13,038 nucleotides of DNA from CAZGTQ01 sp964528575 (GCA_964528575.1 CAZGTQ010000085.1:1-13038), one strand, 5' to 3'; numbered from the stretch's first letter, positions 1-7,466 are shown. A program made the numbers and translations. Notes: generated by a model from the sequence alone, not told the origin.

Positions 1-1427
1 GCGAAGCGGCTCATCACCTCGAGCGCGGCGGCGGCGTTCTCCTCGCGCACGGTGACGGTGCCGCGCACGCGCGTCGTCAGGATGCGCTTGCCGAGCACGT
101 CGCGCGCGTCGAGCAGGTCGTCGGTGCGTCGCTCGTCCGCCGGAGCGTCGGCCGCGGGCGCGAGCGGCTTCGCCGGCTCGTAGTAGACGCGCCGCGCCGG
201 CACGTCGACGAGCTCCTTCTCCGGCCAGCGCAGCGCGGTCAACCGGCCGCCGAACACGCAGCCCGTGTCGACGCAGATCGTGCGGTTCGTCCACGTCGCC
301 TCGAGCGTCGGCGTGTGCCCGTACACGACGTGCGCGGGGCCGCGGTACTCCGACGCCCAGTCGTGGCGCACCGGCAGGCCGTACTCGTCGGTCTCGCCCG
401 TCGTCTCGCCGTACAGACAGAACTCGCGCACGCGCCGCGACGCGCGGCCCTGGTACGGCTGCTTCAGCCCCGCGTGCGCGACGACGAGCCGGCCGCCGTC
501 GAGCACCGCGTGGCTCACGAGCGAGTCGACGAAATCCGCGACCTCGCGGAGGAACTCCTCGGGCTCGCGCTCGAGCTGCTCGAGCGTCTCGGCGAGCCCG
601 TGCGTGATCCGCACGTCGCGCCCGCGCAGCTTGCGCATCAGCTTCACGTCGTGGTTGCCGGGCACGCACAGCGCCGTTCCCGCGCGCACCATCGACATGA
701 CGAGCCGCAGCACGCCCGGCGAGGCCGGCCCGCGGTCGACGAGGTCGCCGAGGAACACGACCTTGCGTCCGTCCGGGTGGCGCGCGGCGGGGGCCTCGGG
801 CACGCCCGTGACCTCGTAGCCGAGCTTCGCGAGCAGGAGGGCGAGCTCGTCGAGGCACCCGTGCACGTCGCCGATCACGTCGAACGGCCCCCGCTCCTCG
901 CGCCGGTCGCTCCACAGCTTCGTGCGCTCGACGACGGCGGCGTCGACCTCGTCGGACGAGCGCAGCACCGCGATGTGACGAAAGCCCTCGCGCTTCAAGC
1001 TGCGCAGCGAGCGCCGGAGCTGGCTCGACTGTTGGCGCAGGACGTGCGGTCCGAGCTCGCGGTCGGTGCGCGAGCGGTTGCGCTCGTGGCACACCTTCTC
1101 GGGGACGTCGAGCACGATCGCGACCGGCAGGCAGTCGTGGTCGCGCGCGAGCTCGACGAGCGGTGCCCGCGCGGCCGCCTGCACGTTGGTCGCGTCGACG
1201 ACGGTGAGCCGTCCCGCCGCGAGCCGCTTGGCCGCGACGAAGTGCAGCACCTCGAACGCGTCCCCCGTCGCGCTCTGGTCGTTCTCGTCGTCGGCGACGA
1301 GCGCGCGGCAGAAGTCGGACGAGAGCACCTCGGTGGGAGCGAAGTGCTTGCGCGCGAACGTCGACTTGCCGCTGCCCGAGGGACCGACGAGCACGACGAG
1401 CGCGAGCTCGGGGATGGCGATCTTCAT
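1..1427 (-). CDS. pnkp: Bacterial polynucleotide kinase-phosphatase-ligase Pnkp, 3' part cut off by window edge
   Basis: This is the end-healing and sealing enzyme of the bacterial RNA-repair system; it prepares and joins broken RNA ends with Hen1. About 475 residues are visible. The 5' kinase comes first, with P-loop GPSGSGKST at residues 15-23, D38 in SSDFCR and R116/R120 in HERNRSR; these positions match my memory of Clostridium thermocellum Pnkp. A binuclear metallophosphatase follows, with GDVHG (186-190), GDLVDRG (227-233), GNHD (257-260), AHAG (317-320) and YGHTP (369-373). After a linker, DDLLDARDVLGKR and VREENAAAALEVMSRF mark the start of the ligase module, which lies outside the window; the family is about 850-870 residues long. 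The ATG overlaps the hen1 stop as ATGA, and no Shine-Dalgarno is visible, so translational coupling is likely. The frame is open to base 1. Confidence 0.96.
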   Translation of the reverse strand, partial: MKIAIPELALVVLVGPSGSGKSTFARKHFAPTEVLSSDFCRALVADDENDQSATGDAFEVLHFVAAKRLAAGRLTVVDATNVQAAARAPLVELARDHDCLPVAIVLDVPEKVCHERNRSRTDRELGPHVLRQQSSQLRRSLRSLKREGFRHIAVLRSSDEVDAAVVERTKLWSDRREERGPFDVIGDVHGCLDELALLLAKLGYEVTGVPEAPAARHPDGRKVVFLGDLVDRGPASPGVLRLVMSMVRAGTALCVPGNHDVKLMRKLRGRDVRITHGLAETLEQLEREPEEFLREVADFVDSLVSHAVLDGGRLVVAHAGLKQPYQGRASRRVREFCLYGETTGETDEYGLPVRHDWASEYRGPAHVVYGHTPTLEATWTNRTICVDTGCVFGGRLTALRWPEKELVDVPARRVYYEPAKPLAPAADAPADERRTDDLLDARDVLGKRILTTRVRGTVTVREENAAAALEVMSRF

Positions 1428-2830
1428 CGCGTGAACACCGCGGCTTGCGTCGGCGGACCGAGCTCGGCGTGGGCGTCGCCGATCGGGAGGTAGCGCACCG
1501 AGTAGCCGCGCGCGTGCGCGACGCCCGCGCACCACGCGCGGAGCTCCGCGCGCGTCCACTCGAAGCGATGGTCCTTGTGGCGCAGCGCGCCCGCCGACAG
1601 CCCCTCGAACAGCGCGTTGTGCTCGCGGTTCGGCGTCGTCACGACGACGGTGCGCGGCCGCGCGTGCTCGAACACGACGCGCTCGAGCGCGACGAGCCGC
1701 GACGGGTCGAGGTGCTCGATCACCTCGACGAGCGTCGCCGCGTCGTAGCCGGCGAAGCGCGTATCGCGGTACGTCAAAGAGCCCTGGAACAGCTCGACGC
1801 GCTCGCGCTGCTTGGGCGGCAGCCGGTCGAGGTGCAGCCGCTCGGCGGCGATCTCGAGCGAGCGGTGCGACACGTCCGACCCGGCGACGCGGTCGAAGTC
1901 GGCGCCGGCGTTCGAGCGCGACGCGAGGAGCGCGGCGACCAGCTTGCCCTCGCCGCAGCCGAGGTCGACGACGCTGCGCGCGCCGCTCTCCTTCAGGATC
2001 GACACGACGGTGCCGATGCGCTGCTCGTTCAGGCTGATGCGCTCCTCGAGCGAGCGCTCCTCGGCCGCCTGTTGCGCCGCCGTCGCGTCCGGGTCGGGAT
2101 CGTCCTCGTCGCCCAGGCGTGCGAGCGCCTCGCGCGACAGGTGCCTCTGGTGGCGCAGGTAGCGCCGCGCGATCAGCTCGCGCTCGGGGTGGTCCTTCAG
2201 CCACGCTGCGCCCTTCGCGAGGAGCTTGTCGACCTCGCTCGTGCCGACCCAGTAGTGCTTTTCGCCGTCGAGCACGGGCACGAGCACGTACAGATGGCCG
2301 AGCAGCTCGCGCAGCGGCCGTTCCGCGCGCAGCGTGACGTCGTGGTAGGCGCTCTCGCCCCACTCGGGGAAGCGCTCGTCGAGCGGCAGCCGCCGCGCCT
2401 CGAGCTCGTACCCGAGCGGCGCGAACAGGCGCTCGAGGAACGCGGGCCCGCCGCGGCTGGGCAGCACGGGCAGCCGCGCCTCGAGCCGCAGGGGCCGGTC
2501 GGGGAGGTCGGGGCGGTGCGTGCAGCGCCCGTTGAGCGCCGAACCGAGCACCTTCGACATGGCGACGCTGAGGAACGAGGACGCCACGAACGGCCTGTCG
2601 TTGACGTACTCGAACAGCGAGGGCGCGCTCTTCTCGCGCCGCCGCACGAGCCCGATCGGGTCGACGTCGAGCAGGAGCGCGAAGGTGCAGCGCTCGTCCG
2701 ACGCCTCGGGATAGAACGCGTGCGCGCGCCCGAACGAGAGCTCGAACGTCTGCGTCCGCGCGGGATGTTTCGCGAGCAGGAACCCGAGATCCGTCGCCGG
2801 CGGCGTCGTGCAGGTGAGCGTGAGCAGCAT
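1424..2830 (-). CDS. hen1: 3'-terminal RNA ribose 2'-O-methyltransferase Hen1
   Basis: Hen1 methylates the 2'-OH at the 3' end of cleaved RNA before Pnkp seals it, which makes the repaired site resistant to renewed cleavage. The protein has 468 residues, close to the usual bacterial length of about 465. The N-terminal bacterial Hen1 domain starts with MLLTLTCTTPPATDLG and carries FELSFGRAHAFYPE (29-42). The C-terminal SAM-dependent methyltransferase has VVDLGCGEG (287-295), the metal-binding EVIEH (E369, E372, H373) and LRHKDHRFEW with H418 and H421. Catalytic features of the Mg/Mn-dependent Hen1 family are therefore intact. The stop overlaps the pnkp start by four bases, the classic cassette arrangement. 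The upstream permease gene ends 35 bases before this start, so one transcript is likely. The ATG was chosen because it gives the conserved N-terminus; a longer open frame upstream is a shadow of the permease gene. Confidence 0.96.
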   Translation of the reverse strand: MLLTLTCTTPPATDLGFLLAKHPARTQTFELSFGRAHAFYPEASDERCTFALLLDVDPIGLVRRREKSAPSLFEYVNDRPFVASSFLSVAMSKVLGSALNGRCTHRPDLPDRPLRLEARLPVLPSRGGPAFLERLFAPLGYELEARRLPLDERFPEWGESAYHDVTLRAERPLRELLGHLYVLVPVLDGEKHYWVGTSEVDKLLAKGAAWLKDHPERELIARRYLRHQRHLSREALARLGDEDDPDPDATAAQQAAEERSLEERISLNEQRIGTVVSILKESGARSVVDLGCGEGKLVAALLASRSNAGADFDRVAGSDVSHRSLEIAAERLHLDRLPPKQRERVELFQGSLTYRDTRFAGYDAATLVEVIEHLDPSRLVALERVVFEHARPRTVVVTTPNREHNALFEGLSAGALRHKDHRFEWTRAELRAWCAGVAHARGYSVRYLPIGDAHAELGPPTQAAVFTR

Positions 2831-2865
2831 GAGCGGGCGCGCATCGTAGCGGGGCGACGGAGCGC

Positions 2866-4083
2866 TCACCAAACGACGAGCGCGAGCCACGCCGCCGTCG
2901 CCGCGAGGGTCGCGAGCGTGACCGGGACGCCGTAGCGCGCGTGCTCGGCCCAGGTGAGGCGCTCGCCGGCGCGCTCGGCCTGGTCGACGACGATCAGGTT
3001 CGCGATGCTGCCGACGAGCACGAGGTTGCCCGCGAGCGTGCTCGCGAGGGCGAGCGTCGTGCCCGCCGTCGCGTCCGCGGCCGCCGGCAAGAGCAGCATG
3101 ACCGCGGGCACGTTCGACACGACGTTCGACGCGACCGCGGCGACGACGAACAGGGGCGCGGGCCGGGCGATGTCGAGCCCCGCGTCCGCCAGGCCCTGCA
3201 TCGCGCGCTCGCTCGCGCCGGTGCGCTCGAGGCCCGCGTGCACGACGAACAGGCCGATGAAGAGCAGGAGCAGTTGCCAGTCGACCAGCGCGAGCGTCGA
3301 GCGGCTCGCCGTGCGCCGGCTGAGCAACAGGAGCCCCGCGGCGGCGAGCGCGAGCACCGCTCGCTCGCCCGTGTCCGCGAGGAACAGCGCGACGAGCGCA
3401 CCGGCGAGCGCGAGGCCCTTGGTCGTCTGCCAGCGGTCGAACGGCACCTGCTCGGCGACGACGCCGCGGCTCGGCCGCGTCCAACGCCCGCCGGTCAGCC
3501 GCACGACGATCCACCAGGCGAGCGCGAGCGAGAGCAGCGCCGGTGGGCCCGCCGCGAGCGCGTACGCCGCGAAGTCCAGGCCCAGCCGCTCGCCGATCAG
3601 GATGTTCTGCGGGTTGCCGATCAACGTCGCGGCCGAGCCGACGTTCGCCGCGACCGCGAGGCCGACGAGGAACGGCAGCGGGGCGAGCCCGCGCCGGTCG
3701 CACGCGGCGACGAGCACCGGCGTCGCCGCGAGACAGATCACGTCGTTCGCGAGCACCGCCGAGAGCACCGCGACGCCCGCCATCAGCGCCGCGAGCAGCC
3801 GCGGCGGCGAGACGTCGAGCGACGCGAGCGCGCCCGTCGCGCGCGTGTAGAAGCCGCCGAGCCGCAGTTGCGCGGACACGACCATGAGGCCGAAGAGCAG
3901 CGCGAGCGTCGGCACGTCGACCGCGCTCCACGCCTCGTCGAGCTCGAGCGGCCCGAGCGCGACCATGCCGATCGCGCCGAGCACCGCGATGCCCGTGCGG
4001 TCGAGCGAGAGCCCGGGCAGCCGCCCGAGCATCATGCCGGCGTACGTGACGACGAAGATCGGGAGCGCGACGTGCTCGTCCAT
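2866..4083 (-). CDS. ArsB/SLC13-type (ion transporter superfamily) permease
   Basis: This is a 405-residue integral inner-membrane protein with roughly ten to twelve hydrophobic segments in two related halves. Signature hairpins of the ArsB/NhaD/CitM/SLC13 superfamily are visible: LANDVICLAATPVL (111-124) and SAATLIGNPQNILIG (150-164) in the first half, and SNVVSNVPAVMLLLP (319-333) and GNLVLVGSIANLIV (352-365) in the second. In this superfamily such re-entrant loops line the anion or sodium site. The substrate cannot be read from the sequence; arsenite, citrate or dicarboxylate, sulfate and Na+/H+ exchange all occur in relatives. It ends 35 bases before hen1 and starts 85 bases after the glycosylase stop, so it may share their transcript, although a functional link to RNA repair is not established. 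The ATG start gives a short, typical N-terminus; no clear Shine-Dalgarno is seen. Confidence 0.85.
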   Translation of the reverse strand: MDEHVALPIFVVTYAGMMLGRLPGLSLDRTGIAVLGAIGMVALGPLELDEAWSAVDVPTLALLFGLMVVSAQLRLGGFYTRATGALASLDVSPPRLLAALMAGVAVLSAVLANDVICLAATPVLVAACDRRGLAPLPFLVGLAVAANVGSAATLIGNPQNILIGERLGLDFAAYALAAGPPALLSLALAWWIVVRLTGGRWTRPSRGVVAEQVPFDRWQTTKGLALAGALVALFLADTGERAVLALAAAGLLLLSRRTASRSTLALVDWQLLLLFIGLFVVHAGLERTGASERAMQGLADAGLDIARPAPLFVVAAVASNVVSNVPAVMLLLPAAADATAGTTLALASTLAGNLVLVGSIANLIVVDQAERAGERLTWAEHARYGVPVTLATLAATAAWLALVVW

Positions 4084-4168
4084 CGAGGCGCGACATTCTG
4101 CCGGCGGCGGCCCCTCATCGCGCGCGCGGATCCCTGTCCCCGCAGCGGAACGCCGCGCCGGCGCTGAC

Positions 4169-4846
4169 TCAGGCCGACGGACACTCCTCGGCCAGCGTGC
4201 ACGCGTCGCACGCGGGAGCGTTGCGCGTGCACGTCCGCTGGCCGTGCGCGCGCAAGACGTCGTAGGCGCGCATCAGCCACGCGCAGCCGCGCTTCGCGTG
4301 CGGGGCGAGCGCGGCCACTCCGGCGCGGTACGTCCGTGCGTAGCTCGTCTCCTCGCGCGCGTAGCCGAGGCGCACGAGCGCGCGCAGTCCGTTCGACTCG
4401 AGCGCGGGCAGCGCGTGCGTGCCGGTGAACAGCAGGATCTTGTCCGCGCCGGGGTCGCCGATGCCGGGGAAGCGCTTCAGCGCGCGCCGCGCCTTCGCGA
4501 GCGGGAGTGCGAGCGCGGCCTCCAGGTCGCCGCCGTGCTCGTCCTGCACGAGGTGCGCGATCGCGAGGAGCTTCTCGACGCGCTTCTCGGCGATCATGCC
4601 GCCGAGGCGCGCGAGCGCGAGGAGCTCGCTCCGCGGGAGCGCGAGGATGCCCACCGCCCGCAGCTTCGTCGCGTCGGCGAGTGCGCGGTAGGCCTTCGCG
4701 CGCTTCTCGTCGGCGACGAGGTAGGCGCAGTTCTCCCACAGGATCCAGTCGAGCGCCTCGCGCGGCGGGAGCCGCTCGGGCTTGCCCAGGAACGCCTCGA
4801 GCCGGTCGAGAGCCGCGGGGAGCAGCGCCGGGTCGGTGAGCGCCAT
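4169..4846 (-). CDS. Endonuclease III-like HhH DNA glycosylase with [4Fe-4S] cluster and substituted catalytic residues
   Basis: The protein has 225 residues, the usual size for endonuclease III (about 210-230). The C-terminus has a perfect iron-sulfur loop, C206-x6-C213-x2-C216-x5-C222. The helix-hairpin-helix reads FPGIGDPGADKILLF (126-140). In E. coli Nth this region holds the Schiff-base lysine (K120), and the catalytic aspartate (D138) lies 18 residues later. Here the matching positions are P132 and E150 (in ALESNGLRALVRLGY), so the bifunctional glycosylase/lyase chemistry of Nth is probably lost. The protein may be a monofunctional glycosylase, a lesion or structure binder, or an enzyme with a different residue set. 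It starts 21 bases after the DUF72 gene, and the two are probably co-transcribed. The family assignment is firm; the activity is not. Confidence 0.85.
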   Translation of the reverse strand: MALTDPALLPAALDRLEAFLGKPERLPPREALDWILWENCAYLVADEKRAKAYRALADATKLRAVGILALPRSELLALARLGGMIAEKRVEKLLAIAHLVQDEHGGDLEAALALPLAKARRALKRFPGIGDPGADKILLFTGTHALPALESNGLRALVRLGYAREETSYARTYRAGVAALAPHAKRGCAWLMRAYDVLRAHGQRTCTRNAPACDACTLAEECPSA

Positions 4847-4867
4847 CGATGCCGGGCCAGTCCGGGC

Positions 4868-5575
4868 TCAGGCGTCCGCCGCGAACGCGTCGAGCAGCGC
4901 GCGCGCCAGGCGCGGCGCCGCGCCTGCGTCCTCGTGCTTGAAGAACGCCCAGGCCTCGCGCCAGGGCTGCGCGCGGATGCGCTCGCACCACGTGGCGAGG
5001 TCGCGCTCGCCGTAGGCCTCGCGGCGCAGGCGCAGGTAGCCCCAGTCGGCGGTCGCAACGAGCGGCGGGTCCGCGCGCTCGTCCGTGTCGGCGCAGCACG
5101 CGGCCGCCCCGCGCTCGGACAGTGCCGCGTGCACGTCGTCGTCGTGCCACGAGTCGTGGCGGAACTCGAACACCGCGCGCCGGTCCGCGGGCAACGCCGC
5201 GAGGAAGCCGACGAGGCGCGGCACGTCCTTCTTCATGTTCGGCGGGAGCTGGAAGAGCACCGGGCCGAGCTTCGTGCCGAGCGGCTCGAGCGCGTCGAAC
5301 AGGTACGCGACCGAGTCACCCGCGTCCTTCAGGCGCGCGCGGTGGGTGATCCGCTGCGACGCCTTGATCACGAACGAGAAGCCGTCGGGCACGTCCGCCG
5401 CCCAGCGCTCGACGACGTTCGTGCGCGGCATGCGATAGAACGTGTTGTTGATCTCGACCGTCGGGAGCCGGTGCGCGTAGAGCGCGAGCAGGTCCGCGTC
5501 CTTCGCGTCCTCGGGATAGAACGGCCCCTTCCACGCCGCGTAGCTGAACCCGCTCGTGCCCGCTCGCAGCAGCAT
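4868..5575 (-). CDS. DUF72 (YecE-like) family protein
   Basis: This 235-residue protein is a clear DUF72 member. Family motifs occur in order: GTSGFSYAAWKGPFYP near the N-terminus, VEINNTFYRMP, FSFVIKASQRITH, LGPVLFQLPPNMKKD, AVFEFRHDSW, WGYLRLRREAYGERDL and AWAFFKHEDAGAAP near the C-terminus. The family forms a TIM-like barrel with a conserved acidic and aromatic pocket, but no reaction has been firmly assigned. No signal peptide or membrane segment is seen, so it should be cytoplasmic. It is the first gene of the five-gene run leading to hen1-pnkp and follows a strong terminator hairpin belonging to the gene to its right, so a promoter should lie in the roughly 60 bases between; no clear one is recognised. 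The start codon sits immediately beside an inverted repeat and has no evident Shine-Dalgarno. Confidence 0.9.
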   Translation of the reverse strand: MLLRAGTSGFSYAAWKGPFYPEDAKDADLLALYAHRLPTVEINNTFYRMPRTNVVERWAADVPDGFSFVIKASQRITHRARLKDAGDSVAYLFDALEPLGTKLGPVLFQLPPNMKKDVPRLVGFLAALPADRRAVFEFRHDSWHDDDVHAALSERGAAACCADTDERADPPLVATADWGYLRLRREAYGERDLATWCERIRAQPWREAWAFFKHEDAGAAPRLARALLDAFAADA

Positions 5576-5609
5576 CGCGCGCCAGCCTATCAGCTAGTGC
5601 CGGCGCGCG
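5576..5609 (-). repeat. Inverted repeat directly upstream of the DUF72 start codon
   Basis: Arms 5576-5586 and 5599-5609 pair over 11 positions (one as a G-U wobble) around a 12-base loop that includes CTAGCTGATAG on the minus strand. In RNA the hairpin would end at the AUG of the DUF72 gene and could hide it. It could also be an operator or a chance product of GC-rich sequence. Confidence 0.4.
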
Positions 5610-5636
5610 ACTCTCGACGGCGGCCGAACCCGTACG

Positions 5637-5666
5637 CCCCGGGAACCGCGTCGGCGGTTCCCGGGG
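5637..5666 (-). terminator. Strong GC hairpin, likely terminator of the pseudo-subtilase gene
   Basis: A perfect 13-base-pair stem (CCCCGGGAACCGC, 5637-5649, with its complement at 5654-5666) closes a 4-base loop. It begins 19 bases beyond the pseudo-subtilase stop and lies before the next gene. No T-run follows in either direction, as is common for terminator-like hairpins in very GC-rich genomes, so it may instead protect the 3' end. It separates the pseudo-subtilase unit from the DUF72-to-Pnkp run. Confidence 0.65.
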
Positions 5667-5685
5667 CGACGGGGAGGGGCCGGGA

Positions 5686-7005
5686 TCACTCGGTCGTGCC
5701 TTCGATCGCGCGGGTGACGTTGACGCGGCCCGCGCCGACGCCTTCCGCGACCGGGTCGGCTCCCTCGGCGAGCGGTATCGCGGTGCTCGACAGAGTCGCA
5801 CCTTCGACCGAGGCGACGAGCGAGGCCGCTGCGGTGGCGACCGTCGACGCGACGGTCGTGCCGCTCCAGTACGCGTAGCCGCCGCCCGCGACCGGGCCGC
5901 AGATCGAGACGCCGGGCGCTGCCAGGTCGACGGCCGGTCCGCGCGCGGCGAACGCCGGGCGCACGTCGAACGCGTCGACCGCGGTGACCGCGACGACGCC
6001 GGTCGAGTAGATCGGACCCTCGGGGTCGATCGCGCTCTGCTGCCGAGCGGGGTAGGCGACGTACTCGCCGCCCGTGTTCCCCGTCGGCGCGAACACCGAC
6101 GCGCCGGCGAGCTCGGCGTACGTGAGCGCGCCGGCGACGACCGCCGAATCGTGCTCCATGACCACGCCGAGGTGGATCACGCGCGCGCCTTGATCCACCG
6201 CGTAGTAGATGCTCTGCGCGACGTCCCAGGCGCGACCCGCGCCGTCGCTGTCGAGCACGCGCACCGGCAGCACGATCGCTTGCGGGTTGAGCAGCAGCAC
6301 GAGGCCCGCCTCGTGCGTGCCCGCGCCGTAGCCTTCGTCGACCGAGCCGTCGCCGTCGGAGTCGATGCCGTCGGGGACCTCGTTCGCCTGGAACGCCTGG
6401 TCGACGAAGTCCCAGCCGGGCAGCACGTTCGGCCCGGACAGGACCGGGTGCGCGAAGTCGACGCCCCGGCCGACGAGCGCGACGAAGACGCTCTCGGTGG
6501 CGTGGGAGGCGGGCTCGCTCGCCTGGATCCGCTCGAGCGCCGTCTGGTCGGTGTAGTCGCCGTGGGCGGGCGTCGTGGCGGGCGGCGTCACGTCCCCGAG
6601 CACGTTCGCGCACGCGTTGCACATCGGGCCCATGACACCGAAGTAGCCGATCGTGTCCTGGCAGAGCGCCTCGCCGGATCCGGCGTGGAAGTCGAGCTCT
6701 GCGATCGGGCCGTAGCTCGCGTTGAGCTGCGCGACGAGGACCTCGGGATCGGTGCCCGAGGGGGCTTCGATCCGGTGGATGTCGTGCGTCGGATTCGTGT
6801 CGACCAGGCTCGCGCTCGAGGAGGCGAGCACCGTCTGGAGCGACACGGTCCCGTCGAGGTCGAGGAGAATGAGGCCGTCGGAGCTCTGCTGCGCAAGAGC
6901 GGGGCCGGTGGTGAGGACGAGGACTGCCGCGGTGCACGGCGCGGTCCGAGCAAGGAGGCCGCGCCAGCGTGTGCCGCGAGTCGTGTTCGAGCGCTGTCGT
7001 CTCAT
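5686..7005 (-). CDS. Exported subtilisin-like (S8 fold) pseudoprotease
   Basis: The protein has 439 residues. Residues 1-38 look like a Sec signal peptide: a basic start, a hydrophobic TAAVLVL core and an ALA|QQ cleavage site. Residues 40-105 resemble a short propeptide-like domain, followed by a Cys-containing segment (C115, C129, C132). From about 170 the subtilase fold follows, but all three catalytic positions appear substituted. VALVGRGVD (175-183) has G179 where IDTG has Asp. GAGTHEAG (227-234) has A228 where HGTH has its first His. SGTTVA (381-386) has T384 where GTSMA has Ser. The oxyanion Asn is kept (N310 in TGNTGG). An EF-hand-like acidic loop, DSDGDGSVDE (215-224), precedes the His motif. 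The ATG is chosen for its GGAGGGG ribosome site and signal peptide; upstream extensions in this frame look non-coding. It likely acts outside the cytoplasm as a binding or decoy protein; its role is unknown. Confidence 0.85.
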   Translation of the reverse strand: MRRQRSNTTRGTRWRGLLARTAPCTAAVLVLTTGPALAQQSSDGLILLDLDGTVSLQTVLASSSASLVDTNPTHDIHRIEAPSGTDPEVLVAQLNASYGPIAELDFHAGSGEALCQDTIGYFGVMGPMCNACANVLGDVTPPATTPAHGDYTDQTALERIQASEPASHATESVFVALVGRGVDFAHPVLSGPNVLPGWDFVDQAFQANEVPDGIDSDGDGSVDEGYGAGTHEAGLVLLLNPQAIVLPVRVLDSDGAGRAWDVAQSIYYAVDQGARVIHLGVVMEHDSAVVAGALTYAELAGASVFAPTGNTGGEYVAYPARQQSAIDPEGPIYSTGVVAVTAVDAFDVRPAFAARGPAVDLAAPGVSICGPVAGGGYAYWSGTTVASTVATAAASLVASVEGATLSSTAIPLAEGADPVAEGVGAGRVNVTRAIEGTTE

Positions 7006-7009
7006 GCTG

Positions 7010-7016
7010 CCCCTCC
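7010..7016 (-). promoter_or_regulatory. Ribosome binding site that fixes the pseudo-subtilase start
   Basis: GGAGGGG on the minus strand, with its GGAGG core 6 bases before the ATG at 7005. It is one of the best Shine-Dalgarno matches in the window, and it favours this start over in-frame codons further upstream. Confidence 0.8.
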
Positions 7017-7296
7017 ATGAGGGCGACGCGGCCACGCGGACGCGGCCGGGTTCGTGGGCGAGTCGACGCGGCGCAAGGTCCAGCCGCCGGGGGGCGGCGC
7101 TGGAGGGGGGGATGCGTGGTTGGCCGACCCGCGGCGGCTCTCGGCCGAGACTGCGGGGCGGCGGCTGCGTCGGCGGCGCGCATCCGCGCGCAATTCGTCG
7201 GATCGACGACTCGCCGTCTAGGAGTCGAGTGGTGGAAAGGAACGTCGTAGCGCCGAGCCGGGGGCGCTCTGGAGTAGGGCCGCGTCGACCGTCTTC

Positions 7297-7320
7297 AGAT
7301 ACATCGAAATCGGGGAATCG
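7297..7320 (-). promoter_or_regulatory. AT-rich candidate promoter or operator (copy B) upstream of the pseudo-subtilase
   Basis: On the minus strand this element reads CGATT-N12-TGTAT, with a second CGATT inside the spacer, in otherwise GC-rich sequence. It matches the element at 11323-11346 at 16 of 24 ungapped positions with identical outer spacing. It lies 291 bases before the pseudo-subtilase start. It could be a promoter used by the sigma factor encoded at 11386-12003 or a regulator site. No consensus for that sigma factor is known to me. Confidence 0.4.
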
Positions 7321-7359
7321 CGCGCGGCGCCGCCCGATCGGCGGACCAGCGACAGGAAG

Positions 7360-7376
7360 CCGCGAAGTTTTCGCGG
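7360..7376. repeat. Short inverted repeat CCGCGAA-GTT-TTCGCGG
   Basis: A perfect 7-bp inverted repeat around 3 bases. On the plus strand it is followed within 15 bases by CCTGTATTTCC, which shares TGTATTTC with the minus-strand reading of the element at 11323-11346. It may be an operator or part of an opposite-strand promoter; this is weak evidence. Confidence 0.35.
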
Positions 7377-7442
7377 GAACCCTGTATTTCCGGGGCCGCT
7401 CGGCGCCCTGTTCAGTCGGTCGAAAGGTCCCCAGGTCCAGCT

Positions 7443-7466
7443 CGTGTGCCAATACCCCGGCACACG
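7443..7466. repeat. 8-bp hairpin in the intergenic region
   Basis: CGTGTGCC (7443-7450) pairs perfectly with GGCACACG (7459-7466) across an 8-base loop. It lies between the short palindrome on its left and the larger terminator-like hairpin on its right, and is part of a cluster of stems in non-coding DNA. Confidence 0.45.

Noticed and set aside
1424..4096. A single 890-residue minus-strand protein including Hen1
   Set aside because: Only the part from 2830 matches Hen1. The upstream part is the shadow of the permease gene in another frame and shows no domain.
5686..7005. Thr384 acting as nucleophile so that the subtilase stays active
   Set aside because: The His and Asp that would activate it are also replaced by Ala and Gly, so a normal S8 mechanism is not supported.
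7218..7303. A 28-residue minus-strand small ORF starting MYLKTVDAALL inside the CHAT/pseudo-subtilase gap
   Set aside because: Its ATG is part of the shared AT-rich element and no ribosome site precedes it. A leader peptide cannot be excluded, but nothing supports it.
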